64,000 nt of DNA from Halobacteriovorax sp. (GTDB lineage: Bacteria; Bdellovibrionota; Bacteriovoracia; Bacteriovoracales; Bacteriovoracaceae), in NCBI GenBank assembly GCA_002720865.1, contig PBIO01000019.1:1-64000 (forward strand), written 5' to 3'. Every line of letters begins with the position of its first letter. Positions within the stretch are counted from its first letter, which is position 1. Made by a program: the position numbers and the translations under genes. Shown piece after piece: positions 52,310-59,340 of the stretch. The notes beneath the pieces were generated by a model that had not been told where the DNA came from, made no database searches, and saw nothing but the letters and a program-made list of their open reading frames with translations.

Positions 52310-53065
52310 ATGACGACAGCACGTCTTGGAATAAATATCGATCATGTGGCCACTCTTAGGCAGCAAAGAGGAGAGGAGTACCCCTCCATGGCCTTGGCTG
52401 CAAGAACTGTTCTTGAAAACGGTGCCGATCAAATAACAATTCATTTAAGAGAAGACAGACGTCATATTCAGGACGCTGATGTTCCTGTGGTAAAAAAAAT
52501 CTGTGACGAGTTCTCTCAGCCTTTAAACTTTGAGATGGGTTGTCATCCTGAAATTATTAAACTGGCTATTAAGACATCTCCTGCCTGGGTTTGTTTGGTT
52601 CCAGAAAAAAGAGAAGAGCGAACTACTGAAGGGGGCTTAGACTTAATTGATCCAGATAACTTTAGAAGAGTTCGCGAAGCTACAGAGAAAATTAGAAAAG
52701 AAGGAATTATGGTAAGTCTTTTTGTTGAGGCTGACCTTGCCACTTTAGAAAAGGCTAATGAACTTGGTGTAGAGGCAGTGGAAATCCATACCGGAGATTA
52801 TGCAAGAGACTTTCAGGATGGAAGGAATTTGACTCCGCATCTAGAAAAATTTTACGAAGCAAAAAACTATTTGGATAAATATGAAATTGGTTGTCATGCA
52901 GGACATGGACTTACTGACTTAAGTACAGAAACCTTATTAAAAAATAAATTGTTTGTAGAGTATAACATCGGACATTGGATAATTTGTCAGTCCGTTTTTG
53001 AAGGACTAGGGAGAACGACTGAAAAATTGGTCGACCTGTTTAAAAAATATCCTGTGGAGGAATAA
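52310..53065 (+). CDS. pdxJ: pyridoxine 5'-phosphate synthase
   Basis: PdxJ of 251 residues, which condenses 1-deoxyxylulose 5-phosphate with 3-amino-2-oxopropyl phosphate in vitamin B6 synthesis. LGINIDHVATLRQQRG, HLREDRRHIQD, GCHPEI and GCHAGHGL are the expected active-site blocks. Start: ATG 52310, with GGGGAAG before it; a TTG at 52298 lies in the hairpin loop and would not have a site. It overlaps the nnr start (TAATG) by one base. Its place in the c-di-AMP/GlmM operon is unusual but clear. Confidence 0.96.
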   Translation: MTTARLGINIDHVATLRQQRGEEYPSMALAARTVLENGADQITIHLREDRRHIQDADVPVVKKICDEFSQPLNFEMGCHPEIIKLAIKTSPAWVCLVPEKREERTTEGGLDLIDPDNFRRVREATEKIRKEGIMVSLFVEADLATLEKANELGVEAVEIHTGDYARDFQDGRNLTPHLEKFYEAKNYLDKYEIGCHAGHGLTDLSTETLLKNKLFVEYNIGHWIICQSVFEGLGRTTEKLVDLFKKYPVEE

Positions 53066-54660
53066 TGAGAGTCGTAGATAAAGAAGAAATGAGGGCCATT
53101 GAAAACCAAGCGATTGAAGGGCATGGATTTAATGTTGATCTAGTAATAGAGAATGTTGGTATTAGAGGTGCGGACTTTATAGAGCATGTGATTTTAGAAA
53201 ATCATGAATTTGAGGAAATTGTTTTCTTAATTGGACAAGGAAATAATGGAGCTGATGCTTTAGCGATCGCGAGACATTTAAGAAACAAAGGACTCGCTTG
53301 TAGGGCCTTTACTCTATTTCCAGAAGAGGACTTTACTCCTGCCTTATTAGAACAAAAAAGAATTGCAGAAAAGTTTGGAGTGAAGTTTACAGAGCTATCT
53401 GGAACCGATCAACTCAAAGCCTACTTTCTTCAAACACAAGAAGATTATTGCGTTATAGATGGAATCCTTGGAATTGGGTTTAGAGCTCCTCTTTCAAATT
53501 ATCTTTTTGATATTGTAAAAATAGTGAATGACCATGCCACCGTAGTGGTTTCTCTAGATATTGCCACCGGAGTTGAAGCCAATTCTGGGACGGTCAATAG
53601 CGAGGCCATTGATGCAGATTATACTTTGGCCATAGGTCTGCCTAAAACGGGACATTATATTGGGGATGGTGCCAAACAGTCTGGAGAAATCGCAGTCCTA
53701 GATGCAGGTTTTCCCGCTGCCACAATGGAAGGAGGGGATAAAGCTCTTCTACTATCTGAGAATCTATCGGGGATTTATGAAGGACGATCCAAGTTCGCCC
53801 ATAAAAATACTTTTGGTCACGCTCTTGTGGTGGGAGGCTCTCCTGGGATGACAGGAGCATTAATCATGGCTTCAGAAGCAGCATTAAAAGTTGGAACTGG
53901 TTTAGTAACTGCAGCCACTTGGAATGAGTCCTATCCTGAAGCAACCGCGAGAATGACTCCAGAGATTATGACTGGCTTAGTCCCAACAGAAAGAGATGAT
54001 GTAGAGGATATAATTAGGGTATTAGAAAGATATGACTCAATTGTTATTGGCCCTGGTATGGGTCGAACTGGTAAGACCAGATCAACAGTTGTTAAACTTC
54101 TTTCAAATTTTGCAGGTCCAGTTGCCGTTGATGCAGACGGAATTAATGCTCTTTCTATAAAGGAAGATGCCGAACTACTTAAATCAAGAAAAGGCGCAAC
54201 AATTCTAACTCCCCATATTGGAGAGTTTGCTTCTTTTATGGGAGTCTCTAATGAAGAGGTTCTCGATAATCCAATCGACTTGTTAAAAGAAGCAGTTGAT
54301 AAGACAAACTCTTGTATTATCTTAAAAGGAGCTTGTTCTTTCTTAGGTTTTCCATCAGGGGAAATTTTGATTAATTATTTTCCTAATGATGGCATGGCCT
54401 CTGGTGGGTCTGGAGACGTACTTGTCGGAATGCTTGGTGGACTCTTGGCCCAAGCTGCCCCTGATAAAATTGATAAAAAGAAAAGTGGTTTATTCACTGA
54501 CGATGACAGGTATAATCAAGCTATCTGCTTAGGGGTGTCGATACATACTTTAGCCGGAAAACATGCTGCCAATAAAATTGGTCCAGAAGCGATGACGGCC
54601 AGAAGTATAACTGAGCATATAAGTGATGCTTTTTTAGAGTTAGCTCAGAACGAGTTATAG
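53065..54660 (+). CDS. nnr: bifunctional NAD(P)H-hydrate epimerase/dehydratase
   Basis: A 531-residue fusion that repairs hydrated NADH and NADPH. The N-terminal YjeF_N epimerase domain (about 1-220) has EIVFLIGQGNNGADALAIARHL and VVVSLDIATGVEANSG. The C-terminal dehydratase domain (about 240-531) has HALVVGGSPGMTGA, SIVIGPGMGRTGKT and the C-terminal catalytic block NDGMASGGSGDVLVG. The epimerase needs no cofactor; the dehydratase uses ADP or ATP. It overlaps pdxJ by one base and is followed 12 bp later by tsaE, a common neighbour. Confidence 0.95.
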   Translation: MRVVDKEEMRAIENQAIEGHGFNVDLVIENVGIRGADFIEHVILENHEFEEIVFLIGQGNNGADALAIARHLRNKGLACRAFTLFPEEDFTPALLEQKRIAEKFGVKFTELSGTDQLKAYFLQTQEDYCVIDGILGIGFRAPLSNYLFDIVKIVNDHATVVVSLDIATGVEANSGTVNSEAIDADYTLAIGLPKTGHYIGDGAKQSGEIAVLDAGFPAATMEGGDKALLLSENLSGIYEGRSKFAHKNTFGHALVVGGSPGMTGALIMASEAALKVGTGLVTAATWNESYPEATARMTPEIMTGLVPTERDDVEDIIRVLERYDSIVIGPGMGRTGKTRSTVVKLLSNFAGPVAVDADGINALSIKEDAELLKSRKGATILTPHIGEFASFMGVSNEEVLDNPIDLLKEAVDKTNSCIILKGACSFLGFPSGEILINYFPNDGMASGGSGDVLVGMLGGLLAQAAPDKIDKKKSGLFTDDDRYNQAICLGVSIHTLAGKHAANKIGPEAMTARSITEHISDAFLELAQNEL

Positions 54661-54672
54661 AAAGGGAAAGTA

Positions 54673-55128
54673 ATGAAGTTACTTCGTGAATGGAAAAAAG
54701 TTTTTGAAGCAGACTTAGATTCGATTATTACGGAAATGAAAGATTCCCTAGAGTCTCCAACTATCTTAATTCTAACTGGAGATCTAGGAACTGGAAAAAC
54801 GACTTTTACAAAAGCCTTTGTAAAATCTGAAAGCGATGAAGTGACCCCAGAAGTATCAAGCCCAACATATTCCATAATTAATGAGTCAGGAAATATTGTT
54901 CACGCTGACTTTTATCGTTTGAAAAGTTCGGAAGAAATTATTCACTTAGAATTACCACTTTACTTAGAGGATAAAGAGTTTTTCTTGATCGAGTGGGGGA
55001 AGGCTTATGTGGACGATATAAAAAAACATGTAACTGAAGACTTTTTTTATTACGAATTAATCATCACGAGTAATGATGGTGAGATGAGTTCTCGAAACTA
55101 TTCCTTATATGAGATCACCGATTTATAA
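54673..55128 (+). CDS. tsaE: tRNA threonylcarbamoyladenosine biosynthesis ATPase TsaE
   Basis: TsaE of 151 residues, the small ATPase that works with TsaB and TsaD in t6A37 tRNA modification. The Walker A is LTGDLGTGKTTFTKAF. SSPTYSIINE follows, with HADFYRL and FLIEWGKA, in the order seen in the family. It is the last gene of the cdaA operon. AAAGGGAAAG is upstream. No terminator with a long stem is obvious; a short TACCT-AGGTA inverted repeat with a 12-base gap lies 17 bp downstream. Confidence 0.94.
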   Translation: MKLLREWKKVFEADLDSIITEMKDSLESPTILILTGDLGTGKTTFTKAFVKSESDEVTPEVSSPTYSIINESGNIVHADFYRLKSSEEIIHLELPLYLEDKEFFLIEWGKAYVDDIKKHVTEDFFYYELIITSNDGEMSSRNYSLYEITDL

Positions 55129-55319
55129 AAAATGCTTTAGTACCTGAACCTTTTTCTAGGTAATTATTGCCGACTCTCTTACTTGGTTAATAAATAAAAT
55201 TAAAATATTTTTTTATTTTGGCATGAGGTTAACCTGTTGAAATTATGGACTTTTTAACCATTCTTAGGCCCGAGTAAGAAAGTGTGAGAAAAAACTGAGC
55301 CTTTTAATTTTTAAACCCA

Positions 55320-55349
55320 TTGACGTGCTCGGAAATTGCGGGCGATAAT
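55320..55349 (+). promoter_or_regulatory. sigma-70-type promoter of the leader/Rrf2 genes
   Basis: TTGACG (55320-55325), an 18-base spacer, and GATAAT (55344-55349). The 367-bp region 55129-55495 holds this promoter, the small leader ORF, and otherwise AT-rich sequence with no site I can name. I see no IscR type 1 site. Confidence 0.55.
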
Positions 55350-55374
55350 TAACTTGGATTTGAGGTGATCACTG

Positions 55375-55461
55375 ATGAAAACTTTATTTCCAAGCAAGCT
55401 GGATGCGAGCTTTTCTGAGACGGCACACCAGAAACGCAAAATGAATGAATCAGGCTTTTAG
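55375..55461 (+). CDS. 28-residue leader ORF upstream of the Rrf2 regulator
   Basis: A short ORF with a good ribosome binding site (GAGG nine bases before ATG), 25 bp after the promoter -10 and 34 bp before the regulator start. The product is Lys/Ser-rich with no Cys and no signal peptide (MKTLFPSKL at the start). It could be a translated leader controlling the next gene, or chance. No attenuator hairpin with a T-run is apparent after it. Confidence 0.4.
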   Translation: MKTLFPSKLDASFSETAHQKRKMNESGF

Positions 55462-55495
55462 CTAACTTATTTGGATTTTTTATGGAGGAAGACCA

Positions 55496-56023
55496 ATGAG
55501 ACTTACATCAAAAGGACGTTACGCAGTTAGAGCAATGTTGGACCTTACTACTCACTCAAGTGGTAACCCAGTTCGTCTGCAAGAAATTTCAACAAGACAA
55601 AACATTTCATTACACTACCTAGAGCAGCTTTTCAGAAAGCTTCGTAACGGGAACGCTGTGAAGTCTGTAAGAGGACCAGGTGGCGGTTACGTACTAGCTA
55701 GAAGTATGGATCAAATCACAGTTAAAGATGTTCTAGACTGCGTTGGTGAAAATATCAACCCAGCCAAAGATATCGTTGGGACAGAAGCTGAACAGTCAAA
55801 CACTGTAGAGTTTCACCTTTCTAAGAACTACTTCCAAAATCTTGGAATCATCATGAGAGAGTATCTATCGACAACATCTCTAGGTGACTTAGTTCGTAAA
55901 GCTAAGGAAATTGAAATTCCAGCAACAGAAGCTCCGGCTCCTACTGCTACAGCCCCAACTTCAAATGAAACTACTGGTTTTGGTGGCGCAATTAGGAATC
56001 CAATTGGAGAAGTTAACCAGTAA
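55496..56023 (+). CDS. Rrf2/IscR-type transcription regulator lacking cluster cysteines
   Basis: A 175-residue winged-helix regulator. The Rrf2 start MRLTSKGRYAVRAMLDL, the LHYLEQLFRKLRNGN recognition helix and SVRGPGGGYVLAR wing are all canonical, as is the SLGDLVRKA helix near the end. IscR holds a [2Fe-2S] cluster with three Cys and a His around residues 92-107. Here that segment (90-107) has no Cys at all (only C82 upstream and H107), so no cluster of the usual type can form. A Pro/Thr/Ala-rich tail of about 35 residues follows. AGGAAG lies before the ATG. The cysteine desulfurase gene starts 20 bp before its stop. Confidence 0.92.
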   Translation: MRLTSKGRYAVRAMLDLTTHSSGNPVRLQEISTRQNISLHYLEQLFRKLRNGNAVKSVRGPGGGYVLARSMDQITVKDVLDCVGENINPAKDIVGTEAEQSNTVEFHLSKNYFQNLGIIMREYLSTTSLGDLVRKAKEIEIPATEAPAPTATAPTSNETTGFGGAIRNPIGEVNQ

Positions 56024-57170
56024 AAGACATTACCTAGATTTCAATGCTACATCCCCTTTTGCTCCCTCAGTTTCTGAGTGGTTGGCAAAAGGGGATTTGC
56101 TTTATGCAAACCCCTCATCAGTTCACGCGACAGGAAAAAAGGGACGAAAGTTTCTTAATGAGGCCCGTGACTATATCTACAATACATTTAAGTTAAAACC
56201 AAAAGAATTTGATCTCGTCTTTCACTCTGGAGCTTCGGAAGGAGTTAACGCCCTCGTTAAAGGACGTGCTCTTCATTTAATGAGTGAAGGGAAGGTTCTT
56301 AACTTCTTTAGAAGTGCTACGGATCATAGCTCTGTTAGAAATATGCAGGACGACTTAGAACTTCTTGGTCATAAAATGACTGTGTTTCCAGTTAAAGAAA
56401 CTGGAGAGATAAATGTTGAAAAATTAATTGAAGAAATCAATAAAGCAGAAGGTGAAGTCCTTCTAAACTTCACACCAATGAATAATGAGACAGGAGTTTG
56501 TTGGGACTGGAAGCTTGCAAATAAAATAAAGAAAGAAACAAATTGCCTTGTTCATATGGACACGGTTCAGACAGTTGGGAAAGTTCCTGGTTGGAATGAG
56601 CTTGACCCAGAAATGGACCTCTTTACTTATTCAGCTCATAAATTCGGAGCACTTAAAGGCGTTGGATTTAGTTTTATTAAAAAGGGATTTGAGTTTAGAC
56701 CTTTTATTAGTGGGGGCGGGCAACAGGGAGGCCTTAGATCTGGTACAGAAAATACAGTTGGTGTTTATACTATAAAACTGGCCCTTGAAGATCTTGAAAA
56801 TGAAGATTTAAAAGAAATAGAGAAAGCTAGAGTCTTATTTGAATCGGGTCTTAAGAAAATACTCGGGGATAAAGGTCATATTGTCGGGGAAAAAGCAGAG
56901 TTTCGTGCTGTGAATACGACAAACTTTATTACCCCAGGGGTGATTAGCCAAACCACTGCTATCGCTCTTGATATTGCGGGGATTGATATTAGTACTGGTA
57001 GTGCTTGTAGCTCAGGAGCGGTCATCCCGAGTAAGGTTTTACAAGGAATGGGATACTCCGACGAAGATGCCATGTCAGCAGTTAGAGTTAGCTTTGGACC
57101 TGATTTTAATTGCGAACAAGTAAAACCAATTTTAGATATTTTTGAAAAAGTTTTAAGCAAGAATTTATAA
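56004..57170 (+). CDS. cysteine desulfurase (NifS/IscS family)
   Basis: A PLP enzyme that supplies persulfide sulfur for iron-sulfur clusters or tRNA thiolation. RHYLDFNATSPF opens the conserved region. SGASEGVN, ATDHSSVRN, HMDTVQTVGK (Asp, Gln for PLP), SAHKFGALKGVGF (catalytic Lys) and TGSACSSGAVIPS (active Cys loop) follow. The best start is TTG at 56004, with AGGA six bases upstream; the longer TTG at 55911 would add 31 residues read out of frame through the regulator's conserved end. The 388-residue length then fits the family. No scaffold gene (iscU, sufBC) follows. It is coupled to the Rrf2 regulator. Confidence 0.92.
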   Translation: MEKLTSKRHYLDFNATSPFAPSVSEWLAKGDLLYANPSSVHATGKKGRKFLNEARDYIYNTFKLKPKEFDLVFHSGASEGVNALVKGRALHLMSEGKVLNFFRSATDHSSVRNMQDDLELLGHKMTVFPVKETGEINVEKLIEEINKAEGEVLLNFTPMNNETGVCWDWKLANKIKKETNCLVHMDTVQTVGKVPGWNELDPEMDLFTYSAHKFGALKGVGFSFIKKGFEFRPFISGGGQQGGLRSGTENTVGVYTIKLALEDLENEDLKEIEKARVLFESGLKKILGDKGHIVGEKAEFRAVNTTNFITPGVISQTTAIALDIAGIDISTGSACSSGAVIPSKVLQGMGYSDEDAMSAVRVSFGPDFNCEQVKPILDIFEKVLSKNL

Positions 57171-57191
57171 CAAATCATAAGGGAGAGAATT

Positions 57192-57743
57192 ATGAAGTCT
57201 ATCGCGCTAATCCTAAGCCTAGGGTTTTCATTATGTACGTTTGCTAATCAAGCCGAAGTTAAAGAACTTGTTGCTGACTATTTGCTAACAAGTAAAATAG
57301 AAAAGCATCCAAATCCGGAGCAATGTTACCCAAGAAGAGGACAGTGCTTAAAGGTCGGTTGTGAAATGCTTGGTTCTTTTGGTTGCGACAGTCGTTCAGA
57401 AATCTCTCAAATGTCGCTAGCTTGTCGCGGAAATTTTTCCGGTGACTGTTTGGCCGACACAAAAAGATACTTAAGTTCAATTCACAGAAATGATATTGAA
57501 GAAGTAGAAGAGCTCGCTAAGGCCTGCTCCGGAGTATATGGAAATGGCTGCCTTCAAACTTCGACGAGCATGTTAAGTCGTATGGAGTATGATGATAGAG
57601 GAGAGCTAGTAGAGTTGATTCAGTCTTGTAGAGGATTGATGGACGGTGATTGTACAAGATATGTTTGTAATCAATTGGGACGTTTTAAGTGTGACGACCG
57701 TGAAGAAATCATGGCCGTCAATCGCGAATGCGCAGGTCAGTAG
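57192..57743 (+). CDS. secreted cysteine-repeat protein
   Basis: Not recognised. It is 183 residues with a signal peptide (LILSLGFSLCTFA). The mature part is a tandem repeat with a period of exactly 34 residues: C78, C112, C146 and C180 are spaced 34 apart, as are C86, C120 and C154. Each unit carries an acidic helix (DDRGELVELIQSC, DDREEIMAVNREC) followed by a Gly-rich turn. The even spacing suggests an elongated disulfide-bonded helical solenoid in the periplasm. GGGAGAGA lies before the ATG. The stop is one base from the convergent gene's stop. Confidence 0.8.
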   Translation: MKSIALILSLGFSLCTFANQAEVKELVADYLLTSKIEKHPNPEQCYPRRGQCLKVGCEMLGSFGCDSRSEISQMSLACRGNFSGDCLADTKRYLSSIHRNDIEEVEELAKACSGVYGNGCLQTSTSMLSRMEYDDRGELVELIQSCRGLMDGDCTRYVCNQLGRFKCDDREEIMAVNRECAGQ

Positions 57744-57744
57744 T

Positions 57745-58917
57745 TTACTTTCCTGTATAACGGGAGCCGTTAACTTCATCAAAAACGGTTCCCTCATCTA
57801 AGTTTACATCTTTAGTTAATCTAACAGCTTCATTCTTTTGCTTTTTAATATTATTGGCCTGTATAACTTCTAGGTTTGCTAGGCATGAAACAGTTTTTTG
57901 AAGAGCATCACAAACACCATATCTAGCATCTGGCTCGCCTCCTAAGTCGGAGGAACTTCGAACCCAAGTGGCGTAGCTGGAGCCGGTTAGTACTGGAGCA
58001 TGAGCAGAGATTGGAAACATTTGCTGAATAAGACCAGGGCTATTTTTATCAATCTTGGCACATTTTCCTCCTAATGGTTTGTACTTACCACTATCGGATG
58101 AGGTTTCTCTGTCGACCTTGTTTTTACCAGAAAACTTTTTTAGAAGTGATGAGATCACTTTTGTGCTGTCTACTTTACCCCTAGTCTTCATAGAGTTTAA
58201 GATCTTTTGAAAGTCACTTCCTATTCTGCGCGAGCTATACTTAGACATTTCGTGAGTCTTTTTATCGCACTCTCTATATGCTAAATTTAATTGTTCTGTA
58301 AAAGCGTGGGCGAGATCAACTGAATATTGACCAACCTCCCAAAACCAAGGTTTGTCATAAGTAACGCTGATAACTCCTGAGGCATTTAAGACGACTAGTT
58401 CTTGAACTCTCGTCTTGTCATAATTATAGGCATGAGCCTTAGGAACTAAAAAGTTTAGAAAGCTTGTTTTTTTAGCGTTAGATTTTTTAATAAAACTTAA
58501 AAGCCTATTTTGAAACATTGGTAGAGTTTCTTTTTTGTCTAAGTTAAATTCTTTACCGTTAACATACACTCTATCCAATAGAAGATCTGCCGCGGAAAAG
58601 CTAATTCGGTTTTGAGCGACCTCTAAGACATAGTACTGATCTCTTTTTCTAATAGGAATAAGTCTTTTTGTGCGAGTTCTTTTTGATTGCGTCTTAATAA
58701 GGTCTTTAGCATCTTTATTTTTAATCCCACTAATTAGCCAGTTTAAGCCTTCCTTATTATATTTTTTTATTCGTTTCTCTAGAACCAACTCGTGAGCTTT
58801 TATATAGGACTTCATGGTGAACTCATTCGGAAGAAATTGTTCATCATTTTCTCCAAGTCCGGCAAAGGAAGAGTAAGAAAACAGAGTAATGCTTAAAATA
58901 AAGATAATAGTTCTCAC
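57745..58917 (-). CDS. secreted protein of unknown function
   Basis: Not recognised. It is 390 residues with a signal peptide (TIIFILSITLFSYSSFA). The body is very basic (many Lys/Arg), for example TKRLIPIRKRDQYYVLE and RRIGSDFQKILNS, with four Cys near residue 220 and in the last 120 residues. A short hydrophobic stretch (VPKAHAYNYD) and WFWEVGQYSVDLAHAF lie in the middle. No catalytic motif is visible. It is convergent with the 34-residue-repeat gene (1-bp gap); a long hairpin lies upstream at 58984-59015. Confidence 0.75.
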   Translation of the reverse strand: MRTIIFILSITLFSYSSFAGLGENDEQFLPNEFTMKSYIKAHELVLEKRIKKYNKEGLNWLISGIKNKDAKDLIKTQSKRTRTKRLIPIRKRDQYYVLEVAQNRISFSAADLLLDRVYVNGKEFNLDKKETLPMFQNRLLSFIKKSNAKKTSFLNFLVPKAHAYNYDKTRVQELVVLNASGVISVTYDKPWFWEVGQYSVDLAHAFTEQLNLAYRECDKKTHEMSKYSSRRIGSDFQKILNSMKTRGKVDSTKVISSLLKKFSGKNKVDRETSSDSGKYKPLGGKCAKIDKNSPGLIQQMFPISAHAPVLTGSSYATWVRSSSDLGGEPDARYGVCDALQKTVSCLANLEVIQANNIKKQKNEAVRLTKDVNLDEGTVFDEVNGSRYTGK

Positions 58918-58983
58918 GTAAACTCCAATAAGGATATTGTACTATTCTTATCGGTTACTACCTAAAAACATTGAGTAATTAAG

Positions 58984-59015
58984 ACTCTAAGCCCGTAAAA
59001 TTAGGGGCTTAGAGT
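58984..59015 (-). terminator. long hairpin between two minus-strand genes
   Basis: ACTCTAAGCCC and GGGCTTAGAGT form a perfect 11-bp stem with a 10-base loop. On the minus strand it is followed by CTTAATT, a poor T-run. It is placed to end the transcript of the 59054 gene. Confidence 0.6.
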
Positions 59016-59053
59016 TGGTTATGAAATATTGTTTAGTGCCTGAAATTATTGGA

Positions 59054-59245
59054 TTAATCAGTTGTTGGGTGCTCTTTTAGGTAGTCACAATGGCTGGCCC
59101 TAAAGCGTTTTAAGGCAATAACCACAAGCTCCTCAAGGTTATACTCAGAGTTTTCGGCCATTCTCTTATAGTCTTCTACGACTTTCTTTTCGATCTTTAC
59201 GTTGAGCTCTGAGAGCTCTCCTTCATTATGTACTTGTGAACGCAT
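59054..59245 (-). CDS. small helical protein, possibly ribbon-helix-helix-like
   Basis: A 63-residue protein from ATG 59245 (AGAGAG upstream), preferred over the TTG at 59290, which adds 15 residues. SELNVKIEKKVVEDYKRMAE followed by NLEELVVIALKRF has the strand-helix-helix pattern of Arc/MetJ-type regulators, but conservation cannot be judged. It is divergent from thrA with a 95-bp spacer. Local regulation of the thr genes is possible but not shown by any operator I can see. A hairpin lies 3' of it. Confidence 0.6.
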   Translation of the reverse strand: MRSQVHNEGELSELNVKIEKKVVEDYKRMAENSEYNLEELVVIALKRFRASHCDYLKEHPTTD

Positions 59246-59340
59246 AAATTGCTCTCTTTTTAAATTATTGCCCGAGGATATAAGGGCCAAGCACCTTCAG
59301 TCAATAGACTAGGGGCTTCTAAATCATTACAATAATTCAA

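Noticed and set aside
55137-55165. Terminator after tsaE
   Set aside because: Only a 5-bp TACCT/AGGTA stem with a 12-base gap and no T-run; too weak to call.
55218-55236. Sigma-54 promoter (TTGGCATGAGGTTAAC)
   Set aside because: The -24 half fits but the -12 half reads TTAA instead of TTGC, and a good sigma-70 promoter lies closer to the gene.
55911-56003. N-terminal extension of the cysteine desulfurase
   Set aside because: It would read through the Rrf2 gene's end in another frame, gives a Gln/Leu-rich string, and has no match to the family; TTG 56004 has a better ribosome binding site.
59246-59340. Attenuator leader peptide for thrABC
   Set aside because: The short spacer encodes no Thr/Ile-rich peptide and has no terminator hairpin with a T-run.
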